A stretch of DNA of 64,000 nt from Owenia fusiformis (taxonomy: Eukaryota > Annelida > Polychaeta > Sabellida > Oweniidae), in the NCBI GenBank assembly GCA_903813345.2, contig CAIIXF020000007.1, positions 15,856,714 to 15,920,713 on the forward strand, read 5' to 3'. Of this stretch, positions 12,301 to 27,300 are shown piece by piece (position 1 is the stretch's first letter; each line of letters starts with the position of its first letter). The notes below the pieces were generated by a model. The model did not search any database. It worked only from the letters and a program-made list of their open reading frames with translations, and had not been told where the DNA came from. The position numbers and the translations under genes were made by a program.

Positions 12301-15300
12301 ACCATTCTAGAATTCTAACTGATTCCCAAGAATAATTAACGATGACTATAATTTATGTATGGTATACTTCGGGTGATATAATACTGTTTCCAGTTGATGG
12401 CATGCTACTTCAGATGCAGAAGCCATCTTGAATTGCATCAAATAAGGTGAAATTCCAAGAAAATTGTTCTTTTTGATAGCCTTGCAAATTAATACTTACT
12501 AGGCCTGTAAATCTTCTAAAGAATGTAATTTATGAGATTTTCTGAGCTGTAAATGACCTCCACATTCCATAAAGAGTTTGCCTTCTTTTTTCTATCTACA
12601 CTGTATTCTATCAACACCACATCCATTCATGCCAATTAATCATAATACATCATAACTCTAAAACCATGTAAATAACTCTAAAACCATGACTACCTAACTA
12701 CAAGACAAGGAATGAATCGAACAGGATAGTAAATTCTAGACAAAGAGATGTTACAAAATAACTACAGTAATTATGCCATAAATCTTACCAGCATATAGTA
12801 TAATGCAAATGAGAATGAAATAAAGTCTATCTAACAAGAAAAAGATCTTACCTGTGATGTAATGAGAGTCTATCCTGGTATAACTAGAGTAAACGAATCT
12901 CTGAAGAATTTGCAAGATAAAGGAAGGAATGTATGCTAACAGACTGCCACCTCACCCAATGCTGTAGCATGTATGCAGGATATCACACTCTAAACATGAT
13001 GCTGTATAAACAGCTTCCTAAATCAGGTCATTGATTAGCCAGATATGTTGGTTTTATAAGGGGCTACTAACCAGGGAATATAAGCTTGTCTACAAAAATT
13101 CAGAACAGAAAACTAAAATAATACTATGTAATAACAGGACCATGTTGTAGTCAGCCACGCCTATTCAATCTTGGGGAGTGAAGCGTTATTGAAAAATAAA
13201 GTATAATTTGAGAATTATTTTAGGTCATAAAATGCTCTCATTTTATTCCCATAAATCACAAGGGCTTTTTTATCTCCCGTTGTCATCTAAAAACTTGCCT
13301 CCAGAATGTGACCTCAAATAAAAGTATGACTCATATGTACAGCAACACACACAAAAAAGATCTATCAACTGAAGATCAATCTGCAAATGATCTATAGGTC
13401 AACTGGGAAAAAACTCCCATCAAACGAGTTAAGAATGAGAACAGTGTGGGTTTTTCCATTACATGGAATTTGATTGTAACTACTCCCCATACTGATTATG
13501 CACTAGTTGCCAAATTACTGTTCTGTAATATCCAACCCTAACAGACAAACATCATTACTCTGATCAGAGTAAACTGGTTCAATGTAAGCATCTGATGATT
13601 CGCCCTGTAAGATTGAGGCATGAAACGTGATCCAATTCCACACACTTGAAACTATCCAGACCAGAGTTAGCTATTCCCAGAATTTAGCTACTTTCATAAA
13701 GTGCAGTAAAGGTAACAGAGAAAACACTAGAAATTACTACTTTTAACCAAGAGACAAGTTATTATCAAAATGTTATGTTTTAAAAGGTGAACTAATCTGC
13801 TCATATACCTCACAAATTCTTCAGTAAATTTCAGACAAAACATCCTTGCCTGTTATACATGTGAGCCATGTGTTGTCTTGGCAATGTAGGGTATCTTATC
13901 TTTCTCTGTCTTTATTCCTGCCATTCTCAATATTAAAATTTGTTATTAGAGTCACTGTTATTCCTCATATGTATTAAGTATATCTATCAACATGTGCTTA
14001 AAACATGTGCTAAAAACATGTGCTAAAAACATGACTTCAGGTTTCCAAAATTCAAATCCCTTCTTCTCATCACCTCATCATCTTGACTTGAGAGACGATA
14101 TTGGATTTCCGAGGTATGAAATGCTAGAAATCACACTAAAAGGCAAGTATGTCCAGGAAGAACATACTGTTAGAGCCAGCAGTGTATTCCTTTGGTCATG
14201 AAATACCTTGATAAATGAGGATGTAGAAGGTGTTGTTTATCATGATCAAAATCACTCAACCGGTCACTGTCAGACAATTCAATGATATGTTCACTCCAGT
14301 GCACATCCTCAGATAACTTATTCTCAAGTAGATAACACCATGTGTTAAATGATGAAAAGAGCTGCCTCAAACTGAGTCTGTACACGGGACTGTGAAACTA
14401 ACTCATAAACAGTGATCTCTACTCCTGACTAAGCATACTGAACAGTGAACAGCTAGCTATTTGTGGATGGTTTGTCCCCAAGGCAAGGGAGTTATCAGGC
14501 ACATATGGACTATCTGTATGACAGGGATTGAGAAATTAAATTCTATGTTTAACAGTATTTTAATTTTGAAGATGGATATCTCTCTTACATCATGGTTAAA
14601 ATGTAAAATAAAAAACACAATTCTTGCATATGTATGTAAAGTCCAAGATGTAAGGTTTATTTCCATAAAATACCCTGTAGACCATATTGAACATCAGATA
14701 AGATATATGACTTGGATAAGCACATAAAATACTGTTGTATAAATGTTATTCACTTTAGCCTAATACAGCAATGCATCAAAGATGAATCATTCAACAACTA
14801 GGACACTTAATTTTATTCATACACACTCAAAAATAGTTTATTCAGTACCATCATAATTGGTTTTGAAATGATAAAAGAAGATATGTCAATATTGATCAAG
14901 CCAAACTAGATTAGAACATCCATGAGCCGAATGAAATGAAATTACAATCTTCAGTCTCTTATATGTCTAGATGATGGTCAATCAGAATGATTTTATGGTG
15001 GGGAAACAGATAGGGAACAGGCGAGGGCCATCTTGACTCCATCCAAAGAAAGGCATATTTGTAGAGCTAACCAACATTTTCAAAAAGGTCTTAGTTAAGC
15101 TTTAATGTCATGTTTAAGAATCCTTTTAGAACTTTTTGTTGGCTCTATTGAGGGGCAAGGTTATTCACTAATTATATCATGATAAATGTGACATCTTAAA
15201 TCTTATTAGCTATTCTGTACTATAGTGAAACAGAAAGATATGATGAGCATCAGCATGAGATTATTGATACATGTGCATTCTACAATTTAGTATGAAGCAT

Positions 15301-18300
15301 ATTACAAATATTTTCACAATTCTTTTATTCAAGTTAATGCCTTGTTATTACTTGTTTATGTCGAATTAATCACTTTAAAACACAACTTAATTACTGGAGC
15401 ATGTCTTATAACTACAACAAATCCACAGTTGCTTCTTGGACATGAAGTCATTTTGACAGTGAACTTTGCATTAAATTTCTCCAAAACCTGTACACAACCA
15501 AGTTAATTGTTATGTTAATTTATTCATGCCATTGGACTAATTCTATTGTTTTGCCCTTGGTGCTCTGATCTTCAAAGCTCATGTGCTAATTAGAGGGCTG
15601 TGATAATAGTACTTCGTGGTGCCTAATTGTTTTATATAGCAGCATCACATGTTTGCACTTGAGTTACTTGGGCTGTTCCTAAAAGATTACTTGGCAGCCA
15701 TTTCTATGCAGTGGGTACAGCTGGAGCAAATTGCACTTATTACCACATGAATGCTTTCATATATCTCTTCATTAAATATAAGCCCTTTCCATAATATCTT
15801 CTTCAGATCCCAAAACAGCAACTTGCCAGATAGCAGAAATGTATGTAGTCTTATATGCAGGCCCAAATGCCTCAACTGAAGCAGGCCTTCCATACATTTG
15901 GGTCTGTAAGGTAAACTAGTATGCAATGCATATTGATAAGGTTGAGTAAAATCATCATTCTGATTTATCTGATTTCTCTAAGAAAGCTGCTCAATGTGTA
16001 GAATGTATGGATACCACATTAGAATGAAACCAGTTTGACATATGAAAAACCTACTGCTTACTTGTGATTTTGAATCATATGAAAACATTCAGACCCATTT
16101 AGAACCAAGATTTTTATTTATTTATTTTTTTTTATATATATAGAACCAAGATGATGTACCAGCTCCAACCAATATCCAGATTCTGTATGTATTCAGGTAC
16201 CCCCATAAATCTTGGGACTCAAAAATGTATCAGTATTTGACACAAAGCTGAATTCTGTCTAAACCAATCCAGCTTATTTTCAACTACAAGATTTCAATGC
16301 ACAAGTAGTTGTGGGGGTGATTTGAAAAATCAACCTCACATTTATGGGGGTTGTATTCAGGGTGGTTTAAACCCATACTAAGCACTCATTGGCTTTTTTT
16401 AGAAGGTCCAGATGAATATATTAAACAACACCTTGTTCTGTTCCTTAGCAAGTGAGCCTCCATTGCCAAATAAGATAACAATAACTGTATAATTATGCGT
16501 ATCAAACCCTCATTGCCAAAGACAAGCCAGGATACAAATCTACATTCCACATAGGCATAGCAGCCATTTTGAAATGTTACTTTGAAATGAGATCTGTGAA
16601 CTCTATATAGCCATCGGGAGTCAATATTCACTATGTATAATGGGTAATTGGTAGTAACTCAGTCAAAATAGAAAGCTTGAACATAATCTATTATGCTGCT
16701 TGCCTATTAAAACTTCTCCAAATGCAAGTGAATTAACTAGTCTTGCATCAGGTCTCTGCTAACAACTCCCCCCAGAGAATATGGATGTAATCCAGGGGCT
16801 TGTTGCAAGACTAATGAACAAGAAAACAAGGTTATTAGTAAGACTCTCAGGTCACTATTTAAGTTACTGCAAAAAGTAACATTTATTTTTATTTGTTACG
16901 GACACAAGACACTGATGGTATGCCACTTCAAACTCGACAGAATTCCTCTGCATCAAACAGGAGTCTATGATCCTGAAAAACTACATGTTTCATTTCTAAC
17001 TTCACCTATGTAACACATTCCCATTAAATATTCATCTGATGAAACAGTATAAAGCAGCATTATTCAGAGTTACCAAAAGTAGCTGCTTTTATACTTATTG
17101 AACATGCAATTAACACACTCAGTATAGCCCTGATAAATTGAAACACATTGTACATGTTTTCCTGAAACAAAACAGTGAATATGGCATTTATACACATTAC
17201 ACATCTCACTTGATATAATCAATATGTAAATTCACAATTTATCAGTAGTGAAAGCTCTTTTGTTTGGATGAAAGTTTCCAATAATCGAATGCATTAATTA
17301 CAATATAGCTGAATTAATGAATGAATCGTCCCTCACAAACAAGCTTAACTGCACAAAGAAATATTGATCTTTTATTTTGTATTTAACTGTATTGGAAGAT
17401 CATATGTTAACCAATGTAATCGCAATCATAAAGAGTTCAAAAATTTCAATACAATTTTGAATTCTTAAAAATTGCCCAAATCACTTGAAAAGTGCTCAGA
17501 ATGGTGAAAAATTGCTTGACTCGAGCCCTTAAACCCCCTGGCTACGGGACTGAATCTATTGTCACAACTGTAGACAAAGCCGAGTCAAATGATTGAAAAG
17601 GGTGCCTGATAACTTATAATCTTATCTGACCATACTCAGTTTCTATGAATATTATGTAGTGATTGCAATGTAAATGCTATCACATGAATGATTCATACAG
17701 CAGTTCATACTTGGCTTGCAATAGAAAATGGTCCAGCTGAACTTAATCTTCAACTGCACACAGTATGGCATTATCAGATATTCATGCAAATACAAGCGTT
17801 ACATTTTTCTCATTATTCTACTTCTGATTATCATCTATTCATGCAAATGTTTTGTAAGTTTTTTCTCAATACTTTTTGATTAAAATCTTTGGAACTAATT
17901 ACACATTTAACCAATAATGAATCTTACAGAAAGGTAATTATAAAAAATAAATTACTTCATTCACTTAAGAATAGATCTTAAAGTTGTAAGAGTTTAGGCG
18001 ACATCTATAGTGATAAGTTTTTTTTGAAAAGGTCATCATGGCCATATATGGATTCTGTCTCAAAGTTATTGGTTTTTAAATTGCTCATGAGATAGACCAA
18101 TGTATTTCATTTGATAATGCAGACTGGAATGACTCTTCTAAGATCCCAAAATGAGCAAAGAAACTGTGAATCTATTAAATCAACTGAAATGAAAAGTTTT
18201 TATAAATCTATATACAACCCTGAAATTCAATACAAATAGAGAAAAGTACCTAATGAACCATACAGACTTTTACACATCATGATTTTATGTTTTGGGGCAG

Positions 18301-21300
18301 GTCAGGCTACTTTACCTCGAGCGATGAAGACAAAAAACATGGAATATAAGCAATAGAAGCAATATTATTTGTAAATTGTGTTATTCAAATGACTTCATGA
18401 CCCCACCTATTTGTTCCTCCTTGGTCCCCATTACTAGAAACAGGTGACATGCATATATAGAAATGGTATATGCAATAAATGTATTTAACATTCTATTAGC
18501 TACTATATTAACATGTGTATTGTTTTATTGGATAAATGATTACACTGCCTCTAATGCTTGGATATATAATCAATGACACACTATTGAGTGCCACTGCTAC
18601 AGAAAGGATTGTCAAATAAGAAAATAAATATGCGAAAATTTGCGGTAATGCCCAGTTCAAGTGTTCATTTTCACTATACCAATTTTCAAAGTGCCTATCA
18701 TTTCGCAATATTAATTAAGACAATTGAAATTGGAATAATGACTGCAATGTAATGTGATAATAAATTCATATTCACCTCATCCCTGATTGGCAGTTCATCA
18801 ATGTAGTCCACCAACATCTTGCGTATCTTCCTACGCGTCTCCATCTTAGATGTATTGCCTTGGACATCATCTAGGCGGTTCAGTCGTGTGGCCACCAGCC
18901 TCACTTGATTGCGTGTCTGTGAACTGTCCTTCTTATGGGCTGTAGCATTGATGGAGAACTCTGCCACTTTCTGCGTCCCCTCCACATAGCCAAGTCTGCA
19001 ATGCACAGGAATCATACATTAATATAAAATTAAAATATAAAATTGCTTTTATCAACTATGTATTGCCTTATAAACTATGGGATTGGTTTTGCCATTTTAG
19101 TAGCATGAGATGTGCTTTTCTTTAAATCGTTTAAAAAATTAGCAATATTATACTGAATATCTATCCATAGCAACATAAAATACCCAAAATAGGTAACACA
19201 TAATAGCAACAGTAACACATAAAAAAGACATAATATACAAGGATTTTTGAAATCTAGGGCATAATTCCTGTACATACATATCAGAATAGAATCGATTGAG
19301 CTTGACATGTGAAATTAATATACATAAAGCCAAGTAAAAAGTCATAATTCATTATTTGCATGCTGTTATCTACTAAAAACAGCCTGTCTAGTAATTAGTG
19401 AATGAATGCTATCATCCAGAAATAACATGTCATATTTTAGTTTACCAGAAGCCATTGTAATGTCAGTGTAACTACTATATATCTGGAGTGATTCAGTCTT
19501 CTGCAACCCTCTCTTTGTTTCTATTTCATCTAATCCTATCTGTATTAAATACTTTGGTCTCCACCCTTATCTACTTGTACTGCTGGTACTTAGGTTATAA
19601 TATAACGGACAATTTTAATTGAACAAAGATTATTATTTTTTAGTTACAATATGTGGTACAATCTGAATTCAGATTAGTTACATGTTTTGAATACAATGTA
19701 CTTGACGCTTCAATAACAGAATGAGAATGGAAAAATGTACATGTATACTCAATGTAAGACATTATTTACTTACACTTGCTAACATATGCTTTTATCTCAA
19801 GGCTCACTTATCTCAAATATTTGGTCATTCACTTGTGTTCAACAACTCTTCAAGTTGAAAAGTAAACATTTTGTGGACATTTCATTTCCTGATATTTCTA
19901 ACCTTGTAAAGGTTCAGGACCAATTGACATTTAAACCAATAACAACAGTCAAGTTTCATACTCAAATTATATAAAGTGTATTAAATATTTGTATGAAGGA
20001 AAAAATACACAAGGTCTTGATGCAATACTGCAAAGAACCAAGCATAGGCCAAGGGAAAAGAAGTATAGGCTCAATACAGAAGATCTACTCATTTAAACCC
20101 AAAAGGACATGACAATTTATTTCCATGAATATTGCTTATATATGTACATGGGGTGAGAAGCTTATGAATAACAAAGGTTCCCTTAAGAATGAGTCCAATT
20201 AGATTGATTGACTAAATGAGCCTTATATATCATATATAGCTTACTTTAGTGGAGTGATAATTATCCCTGTGAAACTATGAACCTTATGGAATGTTCAAGA
20301 ACAATTAATCATGAAGCAACTTGAAGCCTGTGTTTATGTAAATGATGTGTCTATTTGTTTGTGATATATGACATACACTATATAACAAGAATGCAGAAAG
20401 CAATGGTTTCATTGAAGTGGGAAACTCAGACCCAGTGCGCTTGGATGGAGTGACCATTTTGAATAAAGGCATTATTGAAAATTCTTTTTTGAGCAAAAGT
20501 CATCAGCCCATAAGGCATCAGCCTCTAAAATATTTGAACAAAGACTAATTTTTTGTAAAAAATGTAGCCATTTTGAACTGAGCGGCCATATTGAAAATCC
20601 CTTCTCAAGCAGAGATCATGCACTCACAAGGCATAAGCCTGTAAAATTTGAACCAAATCGTGGTATTTGACTTATGGCTAGTGCCTACAGACAAACAATC
20701 AGTTTCTCTACATCCCTCCTCAAACTTTGATCATTGGGAAAATTATTATTCTACAGTGCATGTGTGTGTTATAGTTACTGTAGTAGTATAGTGGCCCTGT
20801 GGTTTAAGCCAATTTATCACAGCCGACTAATAATTCTTGGAACTACAGCCACAGTTCTAATAGAGGGTCAATTAATTCTAAGAACTGTTCCTTATTTTTT
20901 TACCTTCAGGCCAACAGTGATAATTGGCTTACCACTTGTATCAAACCCCTACGAGACCTTTATACTCATATATTGAAATAAGACTATGCCACTTTTAACC
21001 AATATTAAGTGATTTTTACTAAAATATGCTTTGATTTGATTTTTATGTGCTTTTTTATGGTTTATAGTGAATAATGTTGATTTTAATTTCCTAACATTCT
21101 CCTTTGTGCTTTCTCATTTGAGTTGTGTCAATATTGAGCCATATTGTCACTATGTCTATTTTGAAGCACATTTTAGTTGCATGGATACAGGGAAGTATAG
21201 ATATAATACAAGGTAAGAGATGAGTGCAAGTGTCAATGTTGATTTGCTGGGAAATAAAGATGATACCCTTCACAAAACAGACTTCATTTTCACTCTTTCA

Positions 21301-24300
21301 ATTAAAGATGATCCTTTGATCAAGCCTGTATTCAATAAGAATATTTCCTGGCTTGAATTTCAAGAGATCTTCATTTGTAAACATCTCATCAGGACCAAAA
21401 CTGTTAAATTACCTGTAAGAGTAAGAGGGTAGCGTAGCTAGATGCCGGGGACTGAGGGTATAAAGAGTTTCACTTACAAGATTTCCTCTGCAGTAGTGTG
21501 ACCTTCTTGGAGATCCTTTGGGGTGACACGTATTTCAAATGCACACAACTCCGTTCTTGCCCTGAGACTGTCAACCACTGAGATGTACACCAACACTGAA
21601 AATAGAAAACACAAAAATATAATACATATAAGTTCATATAACCAATGATTTTCCAAAATATTATCTAGAGCCATCATCCGATCATTGATGAACTTTGAAT
21701 ATATCGACATACACTAGCTACATCAGTTTCATAAAACAATTCATGTTAAGATAGAGCATTGTGGAATACCATAGAGACTTAAAACAAGCCGATCAGTCAT
21801 CCAAAAAATTAGAAAAGATAATTTAACTTGAGACAGGAGCTCCTGCATGTGACAGGGTGAAGAGAAATCATTAACATCCTCAGAGACAATAACACACTCA
21901 ACTCCAAATTCAAGTAGAGATAGAGATGCTAGTTACAAACACAGTATGTTAGGCTGACCTAAGACAAACAAGTATTCTTAATTGGTAGTTTTCAAGCCGA
22001 TGGTTCACATTATTGATTATCTGTGGCCCAGAGATATACTGCATAAGAAGTGATTTTTACCTTACAAAAATGTTTACCTAAATCAAAGCATGACAGCCGA
22101 TAAAATAACAAATTCCCAAAATTAGTGTTCCTGGGCCAAAGAAAAGACTACTTAAATAATTTAGGTAAAATATATTCTTGTTGTAACTTGAATTTTGAGT
22201 ATAAATTATAAATTTTCACCTCAAATTTTTTTTTCAAAGTACTAATTACAGAGTATCCAATATCCCAGTAAACAAGTGAATGTTTGCTAGCTGTGATAGG
22301 AGATTCTATTTCAGCTTTACAGTTCAATACCCAGCTGAAACCTTTCAAATCTTTAAATCTACATAATGTATTTTGTCTGCAGGAGATTCCTATTGAGGTA
22401 GCTTGTAAAGTGTTAAACAGAAATGGCTATGTATTTCATGTATGTATTATGTTGGTAAGAGAAAATATATGAACTACTCAAGAAGAGCATCTTTATCTAT
22501 GTTCAATTTTCCAAAGTAAGGATGTTAATTGGTGGTTTCCAGGTCAATAGTTATAGATTTTGTTGCATGAAATTGCCCCATGCTATGAGGATTTGGTCAA
22601 AATTGGACTAGCTTTCAGGCTTTTGGTTTAAAAGTTTTGTCTTGACGAAATGTGATGAAATATTTAAACTTAAAAATAAAAATTCCCAAGTTTAGCCAAT
22701 AATATGAGGGTTGTCCAATAAATCTTGAAATATTCACTCTGTTTACCATTTATCAAATGTTCATCATCATATTCCACCTGGATTAGATTGATAATCTTTA
22801 AATATTTTGTTGTTCATGCTACAAAATTTGGACAAACTACCTTTCATTGTTTTATTACATATTTATGTTCATAAAATAAATGAATGAATAATATACAAAT
22901 GGCATAACTATATAGTACTAATACATGTATATAACTTTATAAAACCACATCTAAATCAAATGAACATAATACATGACAGGAGGATAACCATGGTATCTAT
23001 GATAAATATTTAATTGCCCAGCATTAAGAAAACACACGCCTAAAACAAAGATAGTCTATCTACTAATAAACAGAGTTTGTGTAAAATATGCAGCTTAAAC
23101 AAAGACACTAAGGGGTTAACATGGAGATGACATTCAAGTGGTTGTGCTAATATACGCACCTGCCTAGTGTATGTATAAAACCAACAAACTCTTTTTATGC
23201 AAAACCAGAATATAGTCCCCCAATATATTTTTAGTCACAATCTGTAGATGAATTTATCCAAATGCATATACCATACACATGGACTTATTTTTGCTTGACG
23301 TCTTCAAATACTTAAATTTCATTGACATTGTTAGAGTTTATGACGATGATTCAAAAATGCTTTCAAAAAAATAATATTTTGTGTTATACAAGCTATGTTC
23401 CACCTGTCTTTTGTGAGATTATACATCAAGTCTACTGCAAACATCCAGAAATCAGAGTTCAAGAGATTAAAACGTTTGCTCTCATGTTTCTTTGTTACAA
23501 ATCTACTTTATATCAATGAAACTAATACCTGCAATGTTATTAAACTATCAAATAATGGAGTTTTCACACAATAGGAGTAGGTCAAGTCCCAAGTCTCTCT
23601 GACATATTTTGTAAAAACGTCCATTCTCATTTAGCCTTTGTAGAGAGTTTGACTTGGCATCTTGAAAAGAGCTAGATGCCGGGTCTCAGGAAACATCTAT
23701 TCAAGATTCATAATGTAAAGAGTCTCTTTCATCTAAAATGCCTACTTCTTAGAGATAGAAAAGACTGTAGAATGATGCACATCATCGAACTCATAGTGTA
23801 GTGTTGAAGTGGCATACACCCATTGGGGTTGTGAGAATTACATGTTTAAGAAGGATATATCATATCAACTTGTCATGCAACATACATTTTCATATGAACA
23901 TCCTTTGAAAAATCATTTATCTTCACATCTCAAAAATAGAAAACAAGTAGCTGTTTTTATGTTTAAATAACAAAACCAAAACATTTTGTCAAAAAGAGCT
24001 TGATCATATTTTACTACCAGCCTCTGGGATTAAAAGGTTTAACAAGCACTAAATTAAAGGGACTGAGCACCAACTGACCAACAGTAACTGCACGAGCTGA
24101 GCAGAAAATTATTTGTTAGCAGAAAAACTAGCCATATTTATGAGGGTACCTTGATGGTTAAAGATAATGATAATGTGGCATAATACTGACAACAAGTCCT
24201 ATAATTTGTGGTTTAGGCTAGTCAAAGTCATTTGCCAGTATGAAAGACTTAAATCAATAACTGATGCTTTCTTACATATCATAGGAACATGCTTGTGCAT

Positions 24301-27300
24301 ATTTGATATGTGCTTCTTAAAACATGTATACAGATCATCAAATGTATGTATATCATACAATTGTTGACTGGTAACAACTAATTCACAAGGTTTCCGTTTC
24401 TCCAACTTGTGTTATGACACCTTCAGAGTCAAAGATGAGCTTAATTAACTTTACTCAAAATTTCTATGATGCACTAGTTCTGGATATTGAATTTACATTA
24501 ATGTTCATATCTACCCCTTTCAAGGGTTACCATAACAACCCTATTTTCAGGTCAGTTGGTTCAAACATCTTGTAACTATGGCAATAAGGTCACGCAGTCA
24601 TTACCTAAATTCTGTATGAATATTAACAATAGGGAAAATACCTTCTTGCACTGGTTCCCTTGTAAGGTGCTAGTGTCATAAACCAACATAAATAAAAATA
24701 AAAAATAGACATTTTCCTTCATAGCTCAAATCTGACATATTCTTAAGGAAATTATGTAAATGTAGCTCCAACCCTAGTCACATTCATCAAACTCCTTTAA
24801 ATGTTTGTTCTTAGCTATATTATACTGTTATAACAGTACCTGTATTCAAGAACATTCTTCAATATTTAAACAATTTCTCTGTTAACCAAACAATGTTTTA
24901 ATTTGAAAAGCTGCTGAATGCCGCAAAGCATCTCAACTTTTACTGAAGCCTTTTCAAAACATATTGACTTCTACATTGTATTTTTTATGTAGCGTTATTT
25001 GCTGGTATAATGATACGTTGAGAGTTTCAGGCTGATGACGTTGGTGTTAATGTATTCAATGACTTTCTTCAGAAAGCCTGTGCTATATACTTATGAAGAG
25101 AATTTGATAGTAGCAATAATGTTTAGATTTCAAAGGAACTGTCTATGAGGCATCAAAATATCCCATAAAGGTTACAATGTTAGGAAATCAAATCTATACA
25201 ACCTAGCATCTTTGACCCTATGAGTATCGTTTGAAATTATATAGCGTTTGAAATTATGCAGTCAGAGTATAGTATGTATTCATTGTTCAAAATGAAAGCA
25301 TCATACCAACGTTGTATCATATTCATTCTATCCAAAGACCTCAAAACTATTTTCTAAAAGTTTTCTGATACTGTTAGTTCTTTCAACATTTTCAGTGCAA
25401 AACTCTTCGCATTAATGACAAAAATTGTCAGAATAGAGAATTTAATCGAGTTTTGCCTCAGTTATTTCACTGGCCTGAATAATTGGTAATTCATGTATAG
25501 GCCCCAGGGATACACTGTATACAGAGATAATTGTGCATGATCAAATGAAAAGCTATCAACAACCTACCTACAAAGCTCTTTTCTATCTTTACAACTTATT
25601 ACTAAACACAGCAGCTGCTTTTCATGGGAAGAATAAAAAAATAATCAGCACAAAATAGCACAGAAATGTGAGACACAGATGTATCTTATGAGACGAGTAC
25701 TTTCATTATTCAAGGCTACAAAGAGAATTAAATGTCGTTCAACTCAAAAGGGCAAACTAGGGGGACACAACCATTTCATTTTAGTTATAAAGTGGTAACA
25801 TTATGGATTTCATTTTAGTTAAATTGTTAACATGGTGTATAATGCAAGGTGCTTAGGTCACAATGAATCTGCAAAGAATGCTATTACCATGGAAACAAAT
25901 ACAAGACAAGAAAAGTATGCAATATTAACATGGAAACAAGACATAAAATACTCCCACATTTTCTCAATTACCATCCAGAAACCTCTAGAAGAACCACTGA
26001 TAAGAAAATATGCTAAACTAAATATAAACACGGAACACATAAAATCATGCATTTTATAAATATTACCAAAAATGAACCAGGTATTTCTCACTGCACATTT
26101 GCAAATTAAAGTTTAACTGGTTAGATAAACATGATACAACCTATTTCCTGCCACAGCAGAGGCTTGGGTTCTATGAGTCTATTACAACAGTGGCCTGCTG
26201 TATAAGCTCAGCCAACAACATCTGGTAACTGTTCCAAGAGTCTAACCTATACTGACTTCACACACCCAAATAAATTATCTAAATCGGCCCTTAGAAAATA
26301 TCCTGCCGCTAGCCTCTCATCTACATTATCTTTAAATATTAAATAAGTAAAGTTTTTTTGATTGTGTATACCATGATTAGCTTTTTCATGTTGTGACATT
26401 TAGTTAATTGTGCAAAAAACTCACAAGTGATTACTGAGGGCTACAAAGGATTCAAACAGTAAATTATTGATGATTTTTCACATTGATCTTGACAAGAACA
26501 CTGTATGTGGTTTGTATATATGTCAGAACAACCAGCAACTAATATAACCATGTTAAACAATTGAACATCATCTTCAACCATCTGTCAGTGCACAAATTAC
26601 ATTATGACGTGACAGGAATGAGGAATTTCCAAAAGAAATGACTCTTGCTTTATAAATGAATGAACGACGCTTGATTCACCTTACAAGGTTACTAAACTGG
26701 ATGTATTTATAACACTACTGAGAAGTAAGAATTCTAGAATAACTGTGATTATCTTACCATATTGTCTGATGCAGAGCTAATCCTCATCCTATAATATTAT
26801 GAATATTCCATGAATCAAGCTACCGCTCAAGAATGCCCGATTGCCCGCCAGAAATAAGCATAGAATTCCTGATAATAAGTGGGACGCTATAATAAAGTTG
26901 TCTCTAAAATGTCAAATATTCACAATATTTTTGAATATTTCCTATTTAAAGTTATTGTTAACGGCTACAGATAGACCTCTACTGCTTCCCCTGCTGTTCT
27001 GGCCTGGTACTCTTTTCTAAGTGGTCAATAAATATATGCAAAGTGGGATCCCTGAATGAATTAGCCGAGTCTATCAATAGGGGTGTTACCATGGGAAATA
27101 GACTCTTCTAAAGAAAGGGATGTCTAAATTGCTCCTTCAATATGGTAAATACCTAGATATACAACTTTATATCTATTATTACCACAATGTGGTTTTCAAC
27201 CTGATGGATGAATGGGTTGCAATGATTAAATTCCATCTAGTACAGTCTTTAGACCATAAACAGATATAGGCAATTTTCAGTAAAATACCATTTATGAGAC

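Larger units (their letters stand above)
11160..18775 (-). other. Intron between v18 and v19
   Basis: 7.6 kb. It holds a C homopolymer at 11461, a 26-bp tandem duplication (11685-11736), a 13-bp tandem repeat (13989-14033), a possible inverted pair around 16197-16350 (ACCCCCATAAAT and ATTTATGGGGGT), and a truncated MITE copy at 17455-17551. No supported gene. Confidence 0.75.
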